From Saxidomus purpurata (lineage: Eukaryota > Mollusca > Bivalvia > Venerida > Veneridae), in assembly GCA_022818135.1 (NCBI GenBank), contig JAFMSR010000017.1, positions 14,834,011-14,898,010 on the forward strand: 64,000 bases of DNA, written 5' to 3'. The first letter of the stretch is position 1. Each line of letters begins with the position of its first letter. The translations under genes and the position numbers were made by a program. The notes beneath the pieces are model-generated. The model worked only from the letters and a program-made list of their open reading frames with translations. It was not told the origin of the DNA and searched no databases. Shown piece by piece: positions 22,336 to 35,569 of the stretch.

Positions 22336-25300
22336 AAAAAAAGGCTTTTGACATTGACTTTAACCTTGACAGCTAGTCGTTTGTGTATAAAGATTCAGCA
22401 GTATAGCCTTCATACACATGGATAGTACCTCTTAGACAGGACTCATCTTGTGTAAGTGACTGCGACAGTGTGTTGAGTCAGTGTACATGTATTTAATTTT
22501 TCAATTACATCAGAAATATAACGGGAACATGACTGTCTGTGACAACAAATATTAAGTGTGTACATGCACTTAAATTTCATTATTCACTGACAACTAAGAC
22601 GCACGTAACTCTTATAATCATTTTCTGTTTTTGCGACCTATATAGTGGAAGATCTACAGGTGAGTACTGAAATTCAGCTGTAAAACCAGTGGTCAAAATT
22701 GAATTGAATTTGGCGCACACTATCATATCAAAGCCCACAAAATGAATTTCGAAAAGACAAATGACAACTCTAATTAGAAATGAAGCTTCAAAGTGTTATA
22801 TAAAACCGCAAACACATTCGCGCTTTCCGATTGGTTAACCGAACCGTGTACATTGTTGATGTATACATCTCGAGCAGAGTCCTTGGACACCCATAACGAC
22901 CGCTGCTACTGTACAGTAAACAAATATAGCGGATGGAGCTTCTCACCTCACTTCAATAAATAGGGATTCCTCTAAATCAAGTACAATTTTACGACAGTTT
23001 TTACTGATTTTCATTTGAAAATGAATAAGCTATCAAAAGGGACTGCTTAATCGAAAATCAGACCTCAACTTAAAAAATACCTAGATCATCAAAGTATAAA
23101 ATCAACAACATGGCGTCATGCAATACATGATGACGTCATTATGGGATTTATACGTATGATTACCTGCCCTTGCAGTATTGGGGTCTCCACATGGGTTATT
23201 ACACGTTAAATATTATTTATTACTACTTTAACTTACCCATTACTTATTAATGAGAAAAACTTACGTAATTTTTTAAATAGAATGTCAATAATTATTGTTT
23301 TATAATGAAGCTTCATTTTAAGCAAAAGTGCGAAACATTGATATATTTGGTCAATATAAATTTTTAGGAAAATCTAATTTTATCATTTTTCTGAAACGCC
23401 AAAAATATGTCTGTACTAAATGTAGTTGGACCCGTAAATAGCTCCAGTTGTGCACCAAGACATATATACATGCAGGGTGGATTTCAATACTGTTATTTTA
23501 TCTCAAAAAGCACTATGACATTGCTTCCAAGTATAGTTGGTTTTCATAGTTCAGGTGGCATATTTTCTACTCCATAAGCTGTGCGTGATTAACAAAACCA
23601 CGTCAATTCTCATGCTCCCCGAAGAGGGGGCATATAGTCGCCGCTTTGTCGTCCTTCCGTCCGTATGTCTGTCCGTCCGGATATTCCTTGCCCGAACCAT
23701 AGCTCAAGAATTATTGAAGAGATTGAGTTGATACTAGGGCATATAGAGAAAGTGCAGTGACAAAGAACTACCGGTATAACTATAGCTTACCACATTTTTA
23801 ATTACCCCCAATTGTGTAAAAAGCTTGTCCGGAGCATAACTCGAAAAGTATGTAAAGGATTGAGTTGATACTTCAGACATCGGTAGAAGTCATTGAGAGG
23901 GACTGCAGTGACAATGAACCATAACTGATCCCATTTCTATGACGCATGGGATTTTAACATTTACTTATCGGATTAGAGATGAAAAAAACCTCCTAAATTT
24001 ATTCTCATTTGAAGCAAGTAACCAGACTATTAACTGGTTCCAGAAACCCTTTTGTTTCAATTTTTCAACGTCTTTACCAAAAAAGTAAGTGAAACACCTT
24101 CTTTTAGTACATTCATGGGTAGGGAACAGTTAGACCATATGAGATTGCACACACCAAATTTATGCAGGTCAATTCCTTTGTTTGCATTTTTGGCCAACAT
24201 ACCCTCTACTAAATCTCATTTAACCATACAGATTAAACTTGTATTAAAGACCTAAATGATGTATAGAGTTTATTCACATGTGGTAAGGTTAGACGTTCAA
24301 ACAGCAATTTGATGTGACTATACATTTAACAAAGACAAAGAGTATAAGTTTTTAAATGTTTCATATTGTACAAAAGGCATATGAATTTTTTTTAAACGGA
24401 AATAGATGAAATTGAGTTAGTCATAAAACCTTGTTAATATAATTGTTTGTATTCTTGTTAAACGAAAATACAAATTCAATTGAAAAATTGCATAATAGAT
24501 AAACAAAATAGGTTATGTTGACATCTCTCCTTTCAGATATATGGGTGAGGTTTACCTATTGGGGCTGCTTTTTTGACTTGTGAGCCTAAAACTGTTTGTC
24601 CGCTTATATCAAATGAAAATTCAATATAGATTTCTCCCGTAGAAAATATTTAACCGGAAGATCTGCACGGTGTAATTCTGATTATGAATAATACTAGGAG
24701 TCTTAAAAATTGTCACCGAAAACACTGTTTAGCAAACTTGTGTGAGTCCTGCCTTCGGAGCAGCAGGGTGATACTTAGGGGTCAGTAATATGTTTGTCTA
24801 TCAGTCTGTTTGTTAGCCTGTTTCTCTATTGTCTTTAAAATGGTTTCCGTGGAAGTGCTTTTGTTAAAGATGTATTAAATGAAAGATAGCAAGGAAAAGT
24901 ACAGAAATACCAGAAACCAAACGCTTGCCTGAGTATGTATCGCATGTTTTAGAAGCTATATACAAACCAAGTGCGAACAGAAAATCTAGAGTGATAGAGA
25001 GGGCCATGTAAATAAAGGACTGTCCAAATTAATGCTAGAGTTATGGGACTTGATGCTATGACGCTGTTAGCTAACCCAGACGACCTAATTAATGCTTCGA
25101 TCAGTTATCTGCCAAATTTGAAATATAACTACTTTTGTACCTGATTCCAAAATTCAAACCAGGCATATGTAAGAAAAAAGGGTATAACCTATACATATTT
25201 CAATGAGCTACTTTGTGTGTAGATATTTACTACTTCGCCATTAGTGTACAAGGTAACATATTCTTGACATCGTATTGGCCTTTTACAGATTTGTGTGTCA

Positions 25301-26160
25301 AATTATTGTCTATTACAGCGAAAACAAGGCTTGGTTGTAATAAACAAACGAGTTTAACAATGTTAGAATAGTAAAAGTAACAAGTTAAAACACGGTAGTA
25401 ATAACTAATACAACTAACAAGGATGTTTACTCATATCTCTACCACCAGTCTACATCTAGAACGACTCAGTCACCGTCAATGAAATTCTTTAATGTCTCAA
25501 GCAATCACTTTGTAGTACCGTCAGTTTTAGTCAAACAGAAAGCCAAAGACATTAAGATAGTGTTAGCCCGTTATATCAAACAAGCCATTCATAGTAAAGC
25601 AGAATTATTTAGTATATATTTGAATGAATTCAATACTTTAAACAAGAAAGTATGATTATATAAATATCTACAATGAAGAGGAAATTTGCGGGATGGGTTA
25701 CAATTTCATTTAGATATACACGTTACGCTGTATTTTGTTTGTCTGTGTGGTGTAGTTATATCCCAAGCCAATTATACGTTAAATTCTATATATTCATTCA
25801 TATTCGCCAAACAGCAAGTTTAATGTTCTGGGAAGAGTGCCTGAAAAGTGTTTTTTTTTCCTTTTATTTCTGATATTCATGTACACAAAATCATATAATA
25901 TCGAGATATCAAAATAATTTATACAGTTGTCAATATTCAATTATTTTTTTTGAAGTACATGAAACATTTGTTTATAAAGTCAAGTGATGTTTTTGTCAAA
26001 GAGGCCACATATACTAACGTGGTGCAAAAAATAGCAACGCAGTTTTTAAGAGTTAATGAGAATAAATCAGAACGTTTCCATATGTTTTAATTTATGAATT
26101 GAGATGAAAAAAACAACATTTCTGAAGAGGATGTAAAAAGAAACTCTTATTTTTTTGACT
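22336..26160. other. Gene-free DNA with a two-unit repeat at 23625-23940
   Basis: No exon is supported. At 23625-23940, after CCGAAGAGGGGGCATATAG and a run of CCGTCCG words, two units of about 150 bp share CCGNANCATAACTC(A/G)A, GATTGAGTTGATACT and GCAGTGACAA. A related GGAGCAGCAGGGTGATACTT sequence is near 24760. These look like members of a repeat class common in bivalves. Confidence 0.45.
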
Positions 26161-26172
26161 GTTGTTCTTGAT

Positions 26173-26910
26173 TTAGTCAGTCAAAAATGACCATTTTTCA
26201 TTATGTTTTATTAGTTTGTCATTGACTAAGGCTATTTCCTTTTCAATAATTATTCTTAACATCAGGTACGATTTTAAACTTTCAAAACTAGGCAACATGT
26301 CTCTGTGTTTTGCTTGAAAAATGTAAGTTTTCATTGTAACTATCATAAAATTTATAGCATGCATATTTCTTCTTTTTTCGATTATACCAAAATATGCGTC
26401 TTCTTGTTTGATAGTACAATTTTGAGACTTTGTTTTTAAAAAGTTGCTTAACTGATTCCATAAATGTTTAGTATGTCTACATGTCCAAAAATGATGTTCA
26501 ATTGTTTCTTCATACATGCTACAAAAATCACACAGTTTTGAATGTATTAATTTACATTTGAATAAGTAAGCATTTGTTGGGACTAAGCGCATCAAAAATT
26601 TGTACTGGAAATTTCTTAGTTTTGTATCAATGGTTGTTTTGAAAATTTTACAATAAATTATTTTCCAATCTAGATCCTGTTTTTGAAGGCTTTTTTCCCA
26701 TGCTGATTCAGTTTTTAATTTTAACATTTTAATGCTTTGTATTTGTATTGAATACAACATTTTGTTCGGTTGTTTTGATTGTTTTAGTTTTTGAAAGTTT
26801 ATCATTATCTGTAAATGTATTGTGTCACTTGTTTTGAACTCAATTGCAGTACTTACATTTAGAAAACATAACAATTCATTTAAAGTCTTACTAGAAATTA
26901 TTGTAATCAA
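26173..26910 (-). pseudogene. 5'-truncated LINE: C-terminal end of an L1/Tx1-like ORF2
   Basis: The 245-codon minus-strand frame ends with the pattern seen behind the reverse transcriptase of L1-type elements: NFQYKFLMRLVPTNAYLFK, then a zinc-knuckle-like LCDFC...TIEHHFWTC segment (C-x2-C, then H and C) followed by HLWNQL. Endonuclease and reverse transcriptase motifs are absent, as expected for an insertion truncated at its 5' end. The frame is open to its stop, so the copy may be fairly young. It lies about 150 bp behind the stop codon of the C4-like gene on the same strand and may therefore be inside that gene's 3' region. Confidence 0.75.
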
Positions 26911-27056
26911 ATAGTTAATTTACACCAAAACGTACTGATCACATGTTATCAAGGTATACTGTATTTTCTTCAACAAGAATGTTTTTATAAAAATGGATGC
27001 CAAACATACGGTTTTTTTAAATGTCTTTTTGAAGTTGATGCATTTAAAAATGAGCT

Positions 27057-29084
27057 TTATCCCGAAAATGAGCAGACGGCACATGTGACTTTCTTTCCTT
27101 CTTCGTACGGTGGGCATTTCAATGAACCGCATTTTGCATGAACAAAGTAGAGCAATCGCCCATTCAAATCTGCAGTTGTCCCAATGGCTTCAGGTGTATC
27201 ATCGACGCAAACAAACTCTGTGGCTGAAGCATGAGACCTATGGCCGGACATCAAATACCCGCTATACTCCAGTTTGTAGTTTTGGTGACAGTCGTTCCTA
27301 CCGGGGACCATTAGAACGTTACCTTTAGGCACTCGGCATACGGCACATGGAACATCGCGATTATTTAGCCCGCCGCATTCATACTCAGTCCCGTAAATTT
27401 CACCGCCTAAAGATGACGATTTTGATTGCTCGTTCCATTTTGGCTCTTTTGATAAACAAAGAAGGTTTGCTGCGGCTCCATGAACGTTAAAGAAGGATCC
27501 TGCAGCAAAACCATCGTACACAAGGGACGTACCATTTGGACAGGAAATTCTTCCCCATCTTATGTAAGTGTCAGAGGATATCTGTTTAGTCAGGATCTTT
27601 ACTTGTTCGGTTACATCTGAAATTATATTAACCACATTAATGTTAAACCAAATATACAGGATGTTTATTTACATTTGAAAATATTGTATACCAGTAAACA
27701 TGTTCTGTTTTGCAATTACAGAAAATGAATGTCAATTCACGGGTTAAAGTTGCAATACATGTATCATAAATGTGCATTTTCTGTGGGATAAGGCAGCTGA
27801 TAAAACTGGTGGAATGTGTTTACACTATTGAATAACCTGTCCAAATAAGTTTCGAAAGGAGTTAAAAGAGTTATTTAGCCACGTAAAAAGTTTCAATGCT
27901 TAAGAATTCTGCACATGACTATATGTTCAAAGAAGTACTAAGCATAATAAAATCCCTTGTCAGCTTTAATTAAAATTATGAATTCACGACTTAAATATCG
28001 TGAGCGTCATAAGAAAATCAGTCTTTGAAATCTACTTTGAAATCTACTTTAACGTTAATTTAAAAGCTGCAACATATAAGATACATTTTCAAAATATGCG
28101 AGTATATTAATCTAAAAACTTACAAATACACGGCATAATATTTAAGTGTAAAGTGTACTTTACAACTTTAAAAACGCAACCTTTTTAACAAGTCATAAAA
28201 AATTTGATCAGTGAGTAAAATTTCTCTATTTGCATTATAAAATCATGTTTCGATCAAATTATTCTTCAATTTTGTAAAGAACATACAACCATGGCAAAAA
28301 GCACGATGCTCTTTAATTTCCAAATTACACTTGTAATTAGGACAAAATACCCGTCAAATCCCTGGTTGCGGTTTTAGTTGTTAAATATATCATTGCGTTT
28401 GGCGTCAAAGCGAAGTTTGATGATTAGCCGAGGAGAAGTGGACATTTCTGAAGTTAGCTTATGCTTTCTTCCCGAGATTTTGAGTTACTATTTTAATTAC
28501 ACATGTACTTGATAATAACTGCTATTGTAGCAATAAAATGCTGTTTATAACTAAAGCAAAATTGCAGTTGTATTTTATTAGTAAAAGAATATAAAGATTG
28601 TTCATCACGACTCTATTTCTTGTACGATATGAAACTGTTAAGTGAAACAGCGATCATTTCCTAAATTGGCGAATATCCTAGAAAGTAGTTACCATGTCAA
28701 CATGCATTCTATTAGGATCTGGCTACTACAGAAATGACCACTACACAAAAAGGACGAGAAACCATCACATTCGGTGAATTTAAATTTAAATGTAAGTTAC
28801 TAAAATCCAAATTATGCCCTGTTTTCTTATATTTATCGTTGCACAGCGTCTCAAACACGCAGTAGCATTTAAACATAGTTACCTTCCACCTTATCTGTTA
28901 GGTATGTAATTTTCTCGTCATATTCCAATTGCTGTTTCTTCTCCACCTCACCCAGTCGTCCCATTATTTTAAAAACATATTCGAACTTATCATAACACGT
29001 CTCATCGTGTGAAGAATCACCAATTGCAAAGAGCGCGTAAGTCATAAGCTGAATCAAAAGCAACATTATGTTTTCTTGGTGCAT
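27057..29084 (-). CDS. Secreted coiled-coil protein, short-chain collagen C4-like family (2 exons)
   Basis: Exon 1 (28883-29084) encodes a signal peptide (LLLIQLMTYALFAIG), an ETCYDKF segment and the start of a coiled coil (GEVEKKQQLEYDEKITYLTD). It ends in phase 1 at a GTAACT donor. Exon 2 (27057-27616) follows a TTTCAG acceptor, completes the coiled coil (DVTEQVKILTKQIS) and carries the C-terminal domain: YIRWGRISCPNGTSLVYDGF, GAAANLLCL, then CAVCR and CAVCS motifs, with eleven Cys. The spliced product is 253 residues. The architecture is that of proteins annotated 'short-chain collagen C4-like' in bivalves; despite the name there is no Gly-X-Y repeat here. It is probably an extracellular oligomer. 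Its exact role is unknown to me. A TATAAAT box lies 38-44 bp upstream of the ATG. Confidence 0.8.
27617..28882 (-). other. Single intron of the C4-like gene
   Basis: The intron is 1,266 bp, bounded by GTAACT and TTTCAG on the minus strand. It is AT-rich and no further exon or clear mobile element was seen inside it. Confidence 0.7.
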
Positions 29085-29121
29085 TTGAAATGTGTGTGGC
29101 CCACTCCTGCTTGATGTAAGT

Positions 29122-29128
29122 ATTTATA
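29122..29128 (-). promoter_or_regulatory. TATA box of the C4-like gene
   Basis: On the minus strand TATAAAT lies 38-44 bp upstream of the start codon at 29084. Transcription would begin roughly 25-30 bp further on, giving a very short 5' UTR. This supports 29084 as the true start. Confidence 0.55.
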
Positions 29129-29564
29129 GTAGTGTGGGGTACAGATAATGAAATTTAAAAATAAGACTTAAAGGTAGCGTGACTGATACTCGAAAAATAT
29201 GCGGGAACTACTGGACCTGAAACTTTGTTTCCTGTAAAGGCTTGAATTGAAATCTGTTTAAAAAAATGATTAGACAGAGTATGGGTAATCAAAGCTTTGA
29301 ATATTACCTTATTTCGGTCAACTCAGTTCCGTAACGGCTAGCTCAGCTTTCTTAACTTGAGAGGCGACTCGGATGCGATACCTTTATTTTTTTTGAGATT
29401 TTATAACATTGCGTAGGTAGTAAAGTTGCATCTGACAGCTTGTAACTGTTTGTTTTTGTATTCATTGAATGTGATATTCAGCTATTGATATTTTTCCCTC
29501 TTCCTTATGATCAATGAAAACTGCACAAATTTGTTTTGTTTACATGGGACAATGATGTATTAGA

Positions 29565-30345
29565 TTAGTATCACCTGCATTATTTAGCGATATTCTGGTT
29601 TGATATATGCGACTTCGTCATTTATGTAGATTATAGGGATAGACCTTATGGTTTCTCCGGCATTGGTATCTAAGCAGTTTTAAGAACAGTGAGCTTCAAC
29701 AGCGTTTCTGGGAAACAAAAAAGAAGTGAACCAGTTCAAAAGTAAATTTTAAGTAACTAAAGGGGAAGTTTTGTGAATAGGGCAAAAAAGGAGCAAGAAT
29801 CCTCCTTACCTCAATCCAAACATAGTCATATTATTATAGAGAAAGGTTAATAAATCAATGATTCAGTTGCCTATGACCAGGTTGTGCTTGATATGAAAAA
29901 GATATTAAAAAAAATAACTACTTCCTATTGATTTTCAACGGTAGCACGCTTTCGAAAAATGTCGCATTGGGGGAGTTAAATTGCCTTTTTAGGTTATATG
30001 TGTTTAAGTCATATTTCTGATACGTATAAAGTCTACCTGCATCTGCTTGTCAGCTGATGTTTTTGCTCTTTCATTCTCTCTGAACAGCCTTCAGTGATAA
30101 TTGTTTTACTTACATGAAAAAAACCGTTTCGGAGATAGCTTGTACAAACATAACGGAGAAATTGCAAAAAAGTAATTTTTAGCTACTTCCATAATATTGG
30201 CATTAGCATGTATTAGGTCAACAGTGCAATTTGATGATAAACATTGCTATTGGTTTTGGAAATCTATTACTGTTTAATAATGGGAATGAACAAGGACAAA
30301 CACATTGTCAGATGTTAAATATTTTTCACAAAAATTGGCCTTTAA
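29565..30345 (+). repeat. Dispersed long repeat, copy 2 (GCGGCCATNTT family)
   Basis: This is the partner of 21700-22335, with the same landmarks in the same order and orientation. It is followed at 30470-30720 by a further partial copy that includes GGAGAAATTGCAAAAATTG, TTTTGGCGGCCATCTTGG and ACACCTTGTCAGATG. Short GGCGGCCATCT pieces also occur at 30850 and 31188. Confidence 0.65.
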
Positions 30346-30469
30346 CTTTGACTTTAACCTTGACTACTACACTTTAAAATGATGTTGCATTTTGGATGAA
30401 ATTCCCTTTAAAATATTTAACTACAAATAAGAATAAAACACAATTAAAAATAGTATGTAGTAAAAATAA

Positions 30470-30720
30470 TGGAGAAATTGCAAAAATTGTAATATTTCCC
30501 TTTTCTCTAAATTTTGGCGGCCATCTTGGGCGACATCATGCTTTTCTCCATGAACATCGACAATAGATTTGAAGAGTAAACACTAAGTTTGGTATTTTAT
30601 TATTGTTGATATATTTCATATAAGGGATGTTATGTAGAAAAACACCTTGTCAGATGTCATTTTTTATTTACAAATTTTGACATTTGACCTTGCTATTGAC
30701 TTTGATCCTTACATCTGTAA
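30470..30720 (+). repeat. Dispersed long repeat, partial copy 3
   Basis: It shares GAGAAATTGCAAAAATTGTA, ATTTTGGCGGCCAT, CTTTTCTCCATG and AACACCTTGTCAGATG with the right half of the copies at 21700-22335 and 29565-30345. Confidence 0.55.
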
Positions 30721-30892
30721 ATTATGTTATGTAATTAATTTTAAAGCGACTTAAAAAGAACTAAAAATAAAGTTGATTTTGGTGAAGATATGTACAAAAG
30801 TAATGGAGTTGTTGCAATAAATGGAATAGTTAGCTGTTCTCTTAATGTTGGCGGCCATCTCGGAAGCTTTCCCCCAATTCCCCGGGAAAAAA

Positions 30893-31124
<232 letters not shown>

Positions 31125-31289
31125 AGATGTATGAATAAATGCTAGAGTAATTAGACAAATCTAATAATTAGCTCTTTTCCTGTATATGGCGGCCATCTTG
31201 GATGCCATCTTTATTTTCTAGAGACTCATTTTTGGCAAATATAAATTTCGCTTTCATATTTTACAGACCCTTAAATACATTTTGATATA

Positions 31290-32550
31290 TAAAAATCATT
31301 TTGGTACAGGGTAATAAGTTGATAATTTATGTCAAATAAAATTCAATTCTGACCAGTAGTTTCAGAGAAAAGGATTTCTAAAGCTTCAACACAGAACATA
31401 TACAGAAATCAGCCCCAACCACTTGAGGCCATATACTCGAAGGGATCAAATTCAATTTATAAATTTCAGTAGAGTCATAAGGTGATCATATCTGTCAAAT
31501 AAAAGTAAATTCTGACACTAGTGTTAGACATTTTTGAAGTTTTATTACGATTATATAAAGAAAACAGCCTTATCCCACTGGGTGCCTCATTATTTAAGAG
31601 AACAACTTCATTTTAGCAATTTTGGTAGAGAGTCATAAACTTATAAAAAAAAATTGAGGCCCCAGTATTGGGTAACCCCGTTTATTTTTCCAAAGTAAAT
31701 ATATATATACATACATTCATAGCATATTCAAGTTATTTCGAAGCATAACATTCTAATTCAAAAAGAAAAATTGTGTTCCCAAGCAACGCAGTTTTTGAAT
31801 AATTCATCAATTCTAGTGTCTGTTCTTAGCTGCTAGATCATGGGATCGATTAATATCTCATATATCCTACATATTATCAATTCTCTAGTAAAAGACAGTC
31901 AATCAAATAAAAATGTCTTGCAAGATAACGAAGAAGACGAAATGCGAAATGCAAGACAAATGATTAAGGATTAAACTGATTATGTATTATTCAAGGGAAA
32001 TAAATCATATATTTTATTTTTCCTGGTATCATCAGTTATGCTTCTTGTTTTATTTTAATTTACTGAATCTGCCATTATACTTAGTCTTTTGAGAAACAGA
32101 GAGGAAAGAAACTTTTAAAAAAGATACAAAAAGAGCTCACAGTCAAAAAGATCTCTATTTTTTCAAATGAAATCAAATAATAGATTCCGCTTATATGCAT
32201 GAAAATTGAGAGACATATCAAAGAGATTAGGTGTGCAGTACTGAGGAGACCCAGAACACTGAGGCTCATTTTTTATGAATCATTTTTATCTCAGCATCTT
32301 TGGTAGAAAGCCATCAGTTGATTATTTGTACCCAAGTAAATTAAGTTCTTATCAGTAGTTTCAGAGAAGAAGTTTTCCTTTTTTTCCTTTTTGTTGACGT
32401 AGCAAAACCAGATTTCAGCATGGATCAGAATTGCTTTAGCAAATTTGGTAAAAGTTTATAACAGGAACATCCCTGCTAAGTTTCATTAATATTTGCTAAG
32501 GGGTTTCAAAAGAGATGTTGTTAGAAGCAATTGTCCCCGACGACTGACAG
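31290..32550. repeat. Series of diverged dispersed-repeat units (TTTGGTAGA...TTCTGACCAG family)
   Basis: Units near 31300-31400, 31470-31520, 31560-31640 and 32270-32400 share ATTTTGGTAGA(G)AGTCAT, AAATTCTGAC and a TTTCAGAGAANAAG segment, also seen at 15690-15850. No exon is supported in this stretch. Confidence 0.5.
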
Positions 32551-34356
32551 CGGAATCCTAAAATGTTCTTGCCAGGTGAATTTATTAGTAAACAATACCA
32601 CATCATAACAAGTCCAGGCTGTCATCATGTTATAATGCTGGTCATATCACATCATGAGAAACTGACAAAAATATTCATTTACGTACTACATGGCAGAATT
32701 TGATTTGTTGATTTCATCTTAGAAATAAGGGTTAAAAAGGACAAAAATTTTTTTTTTCCAACCTTTTTCCCCAAAACCTTCAAACAAAAAAAAAAAAAAT
32801 TTAACCTGGAACAGAGATTGCTAATAGAAAGAATTATGATAGTCACTTTTTAGACTGGTGGTCATTACTAGCGGACATCTCTGATACATATCAAAGATGT
32901 TACCTCATTGCTAGTTTGTATTTGCAGGTCGGCCTGTAATCACAATTGGGCGTTGATCAGGAAGATAGCTGGAACAGAGTGCAAGTTGAATTACCATGTA
33001 CTTGCTTATGTTGGTCTAGTATTATAATATTTGTGTTTGTATTAAAACACTTATAGGGCTGCAAACCAACCTAGATAATATGGCTCCTTGAGGCATGAAC
33101 CGGTCTATGTCTGTAAACAAAGGGTTTTATATAATTATCAAAAAGTTTGTTAGGAACTCTAGAACTCATAATCGGATGTTGCAGCTGCCAAAGCTGTGGT
33201 ACATTGTCGCTATTCAAAATGGCCGCCAAAATGGCCGCCAAATAGAAAAGTATGTGTATATATTGAATATCATTAGCATTGAGAAAACTTTTACTGAAAA
33301 GCAATTTGTGATATATACATATGTGTGTTTAGTAAATTGTTAGGTTAAGCAAACAAGACTCATAATATTAAGTTTAAGGGCAGCAAAACTCTTCAGTACT
33401 GCAAAAAGGGAGACAATTCAACACAAAAAGACACATTTGTTGTGAAATTTACATAATTTATATTCTTTTATTGCACCATTTTAATGCTAGACAATGTGAT
33501 TTAAGTTGTACATGTTACATGGATAATACACATTATGACGAAATAAGTTTTAACTCTTACATACAACAGTACTGCACATCAGTGGATATTTTAGCTTGTC
33601 GCCAAGATGGCCACCAACCTGTTTAGAATTTTGTAAAAGTTATATTGTAAGAGCTGCAACATAAGAAGAAAATAAGGTATATTTCTCGAGATAACAGGGG
33701 CCTATTTTTAGTGGTAACCAGGGCATACCACTTTAAAGTATTATATATAAAAATGACTGCTTTGGGTCGTAGCCTCAGACTGCTTGTTGTAGTTGTCAAA
33801 TCTGTGTCGCATCATGGATATTGGGGTGTAACGTACGTACCCACTAAAAACTTACAACAAAAGGAAACATTTTTAGTTCATACGAATTAATTTTAGTTCG
33901 ATTACGAAGAAAACTCCATATTCAATCGCTCTCGAACAGTCATTCCAGATTCCATCACACTAGCTCGAGAGAGACAACAATTGTTTACATTGCTGCTACC
34001 CATTTACAGCTGGGTGGACTGACACACATGTGGCATCAGTGTCTTTGCCAAAAGACATCCTTAATTAATACCACTTGTAACACATGATCAATCAATAATT
34101 TCATCATATTTGATTATAACATTCTTGAAAATAATTTTGTCCATTAAATTTCTCTGTTTTACCACACTTATACATACGAGTGAGAAGTAATTGACATAAC
34201 CCTGTGTAACAAAATCTTTATATACATTTTCTCGTTTATTACATGTATGATAAAGTTGAAATGTTAGTACTGAACAAAGATATAACAAAACAAGCCAAAC
34301 ACTTAACTTCCAATGAATTCAGAATAGAATCTATATTACTTTTATTTTATGCTAAG
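32551..34356. other. Gene-free DNA with a tandem ATGGCCGCCAAA pair
   Basis: The words AAAATGGCCGCCAAAATGGCC at 33218-33240 form a short tandem. An A/T/C homopolymer-rich patch at 32740-32800 looks like poor consensus. Short overlapping frames on both strands at 33071-33343 share no recognisable domain. Confidence 0.4.
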
Positions 34357-34525
34357 ATGTCGTGCAGCCATTGACATGGAAATTCAGAAATCAATGGTTG
34401 ATTTCTTCACTCAAAACAAAGACAAACCGATACTAGTGAATGGTCCTTCTCCACCAACACCTGCGGAGGAATATCGTGACCAAATCGACAATACCGACAA
34501 CAAGAAACATCATAAGAAGAAATGA
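34357..34525 (+). CDS. Probable terminal coding exon of an unidentified gene
   Basis: After an AG acceptor at 34355-34356 preceded by a T-rich tract, 55 codons read CRAAIDMEIQKSMVDFFTQN and onward through PSPPTPAEEY to a basic tail NKKHHKKK and TGA at 34523-34525. Codon use and composition look real, with a Pro-rich linker and a C-terminal lysine cluster. Two AATAAA signals follow at 34636-34641 and 34675-34680, as expected for a last exon. I do not recognise the protein and found no upstream exon, so it may belong to a gene with a long intron or be a retained fragment. An ATG inside the exon (codon 7) could also start a very short ORF. Confidence 0.45.
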
Positions 34526-34674
34526 CTCTCCTCGTGATATTTATCATTGTGATATATATACTAGATACTTTGGAACGTTTCGTGGATGTGAGAATGAATA
34601 ACTCTTTGAATATAGAACGCTACGGATTTCCATGCAATAAATGGATTTTTGCACGATCACTTTTGCGCATGTTG

Positions 34675-34680
34675 AATAAA
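34675..34680 (+). terminator. Poly(A) signal AATAAA after the 34.4-kb exon
   Basis: The hexamer lies 150 bp after the stop; a second AATAAA is at 34636-34641. They are meaningful only if the exon is real. Confidence 0.4.
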
Positions 34681-35194
34681 AGATTTTCAGTGATTGTGAT
34701 ACAATGTATAATATGAGCATACAAGTGATGATATGTGAAAATGTTTAAAAATGTTTCTATTCTGATATAAACAACATTGTACATGGCAATATAAACTATA
34801 TGACTGAAAACCAAATATTTATCGAGAAGTATTTCTTGGCCTTAAGTCATTGGATATTGACTCGCAATATGTTACACGTTCAATTTAATTTCGATATAAA
34901 AACAATATTGCTAGGATGTTCAACGCAAAGCACGTGTAAATCGAGAATCTGTTCTGCTATATTACCTTTTTGCTCTATATTTATAAGTCTGATGTATACG
35001 TAAAATTCGATTTTACTACTATTATCATGTTTACATAAGCATGGTATAAGGGGTATAGTCCTTATATGATAACTTGAAAGTTGCGTCACATGATGTTTAC
35101 GTTTGCTGGTATTATGAAAACACCAAAACAGGTAAGACAGCATTTTGTCAATACAATAAGTATTTGTTTTTCACATAGTTGATATAAAACTAGT

Positions 35195-35266
35195 CATTGG
35201 CTTAGTGGTAACGGCAGTGAAATTGCATCATTTTATGACAAGGTCGTTGGTTCGAATCCCAGAATG
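35195..35266 (+). tRNA. tRNA-like sequence (degenerate, probably not a working tRNA)
   Basis: A box-A-like TGGCTTAGTGGTAACGG and a perfect box B GGTTCGAATCC (35249-35259) are spaced as in a tRNA gene. Only four acceptor-stem pairs are convincing (CATT with AATG) and the anticodon stem is poor. A T run follows at 35277, which could end Pol III transcription. Confidence 0.4.
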
Positions 35267-35569
35267 TTAGGGTTTCTTTTTTTTTTTTGTCTTTTTTCTA
35301 AATCCCGTTTAAATTCTTTGATATTCAAGAGTTAACCCATTTCATGGAAATATTAACATCTGTTCTCGTAAAGTTCTAAATAGGAATGCGAGCAATGCAT
35401 TAAAATTAATTCATACATTTGTATAGGGTATGAAATATCTACATACAAAATCTGGCAAAACGAGTTCTGTATTGACGAAAGGTTTACATATTAGACATGA
35501 TATAAATGAAAAATAAAGTATCCAAAATAAGAAGAAAAGAAAACAAAAAGATTCATGAAAAATTAAATT

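Noticed and set aside
26920..27132. A separate minus-strand gene of 70 codons
   Set aside because: It overlaps the end of the C4-like coding sequence in another frame and has no motif.
33071..33343. Opposed frames of 77 and 82 codons
   Set aside because: They overlap on opposite strands, show no domain, and cover the tandem GGCCGCCAAAAT repeat.
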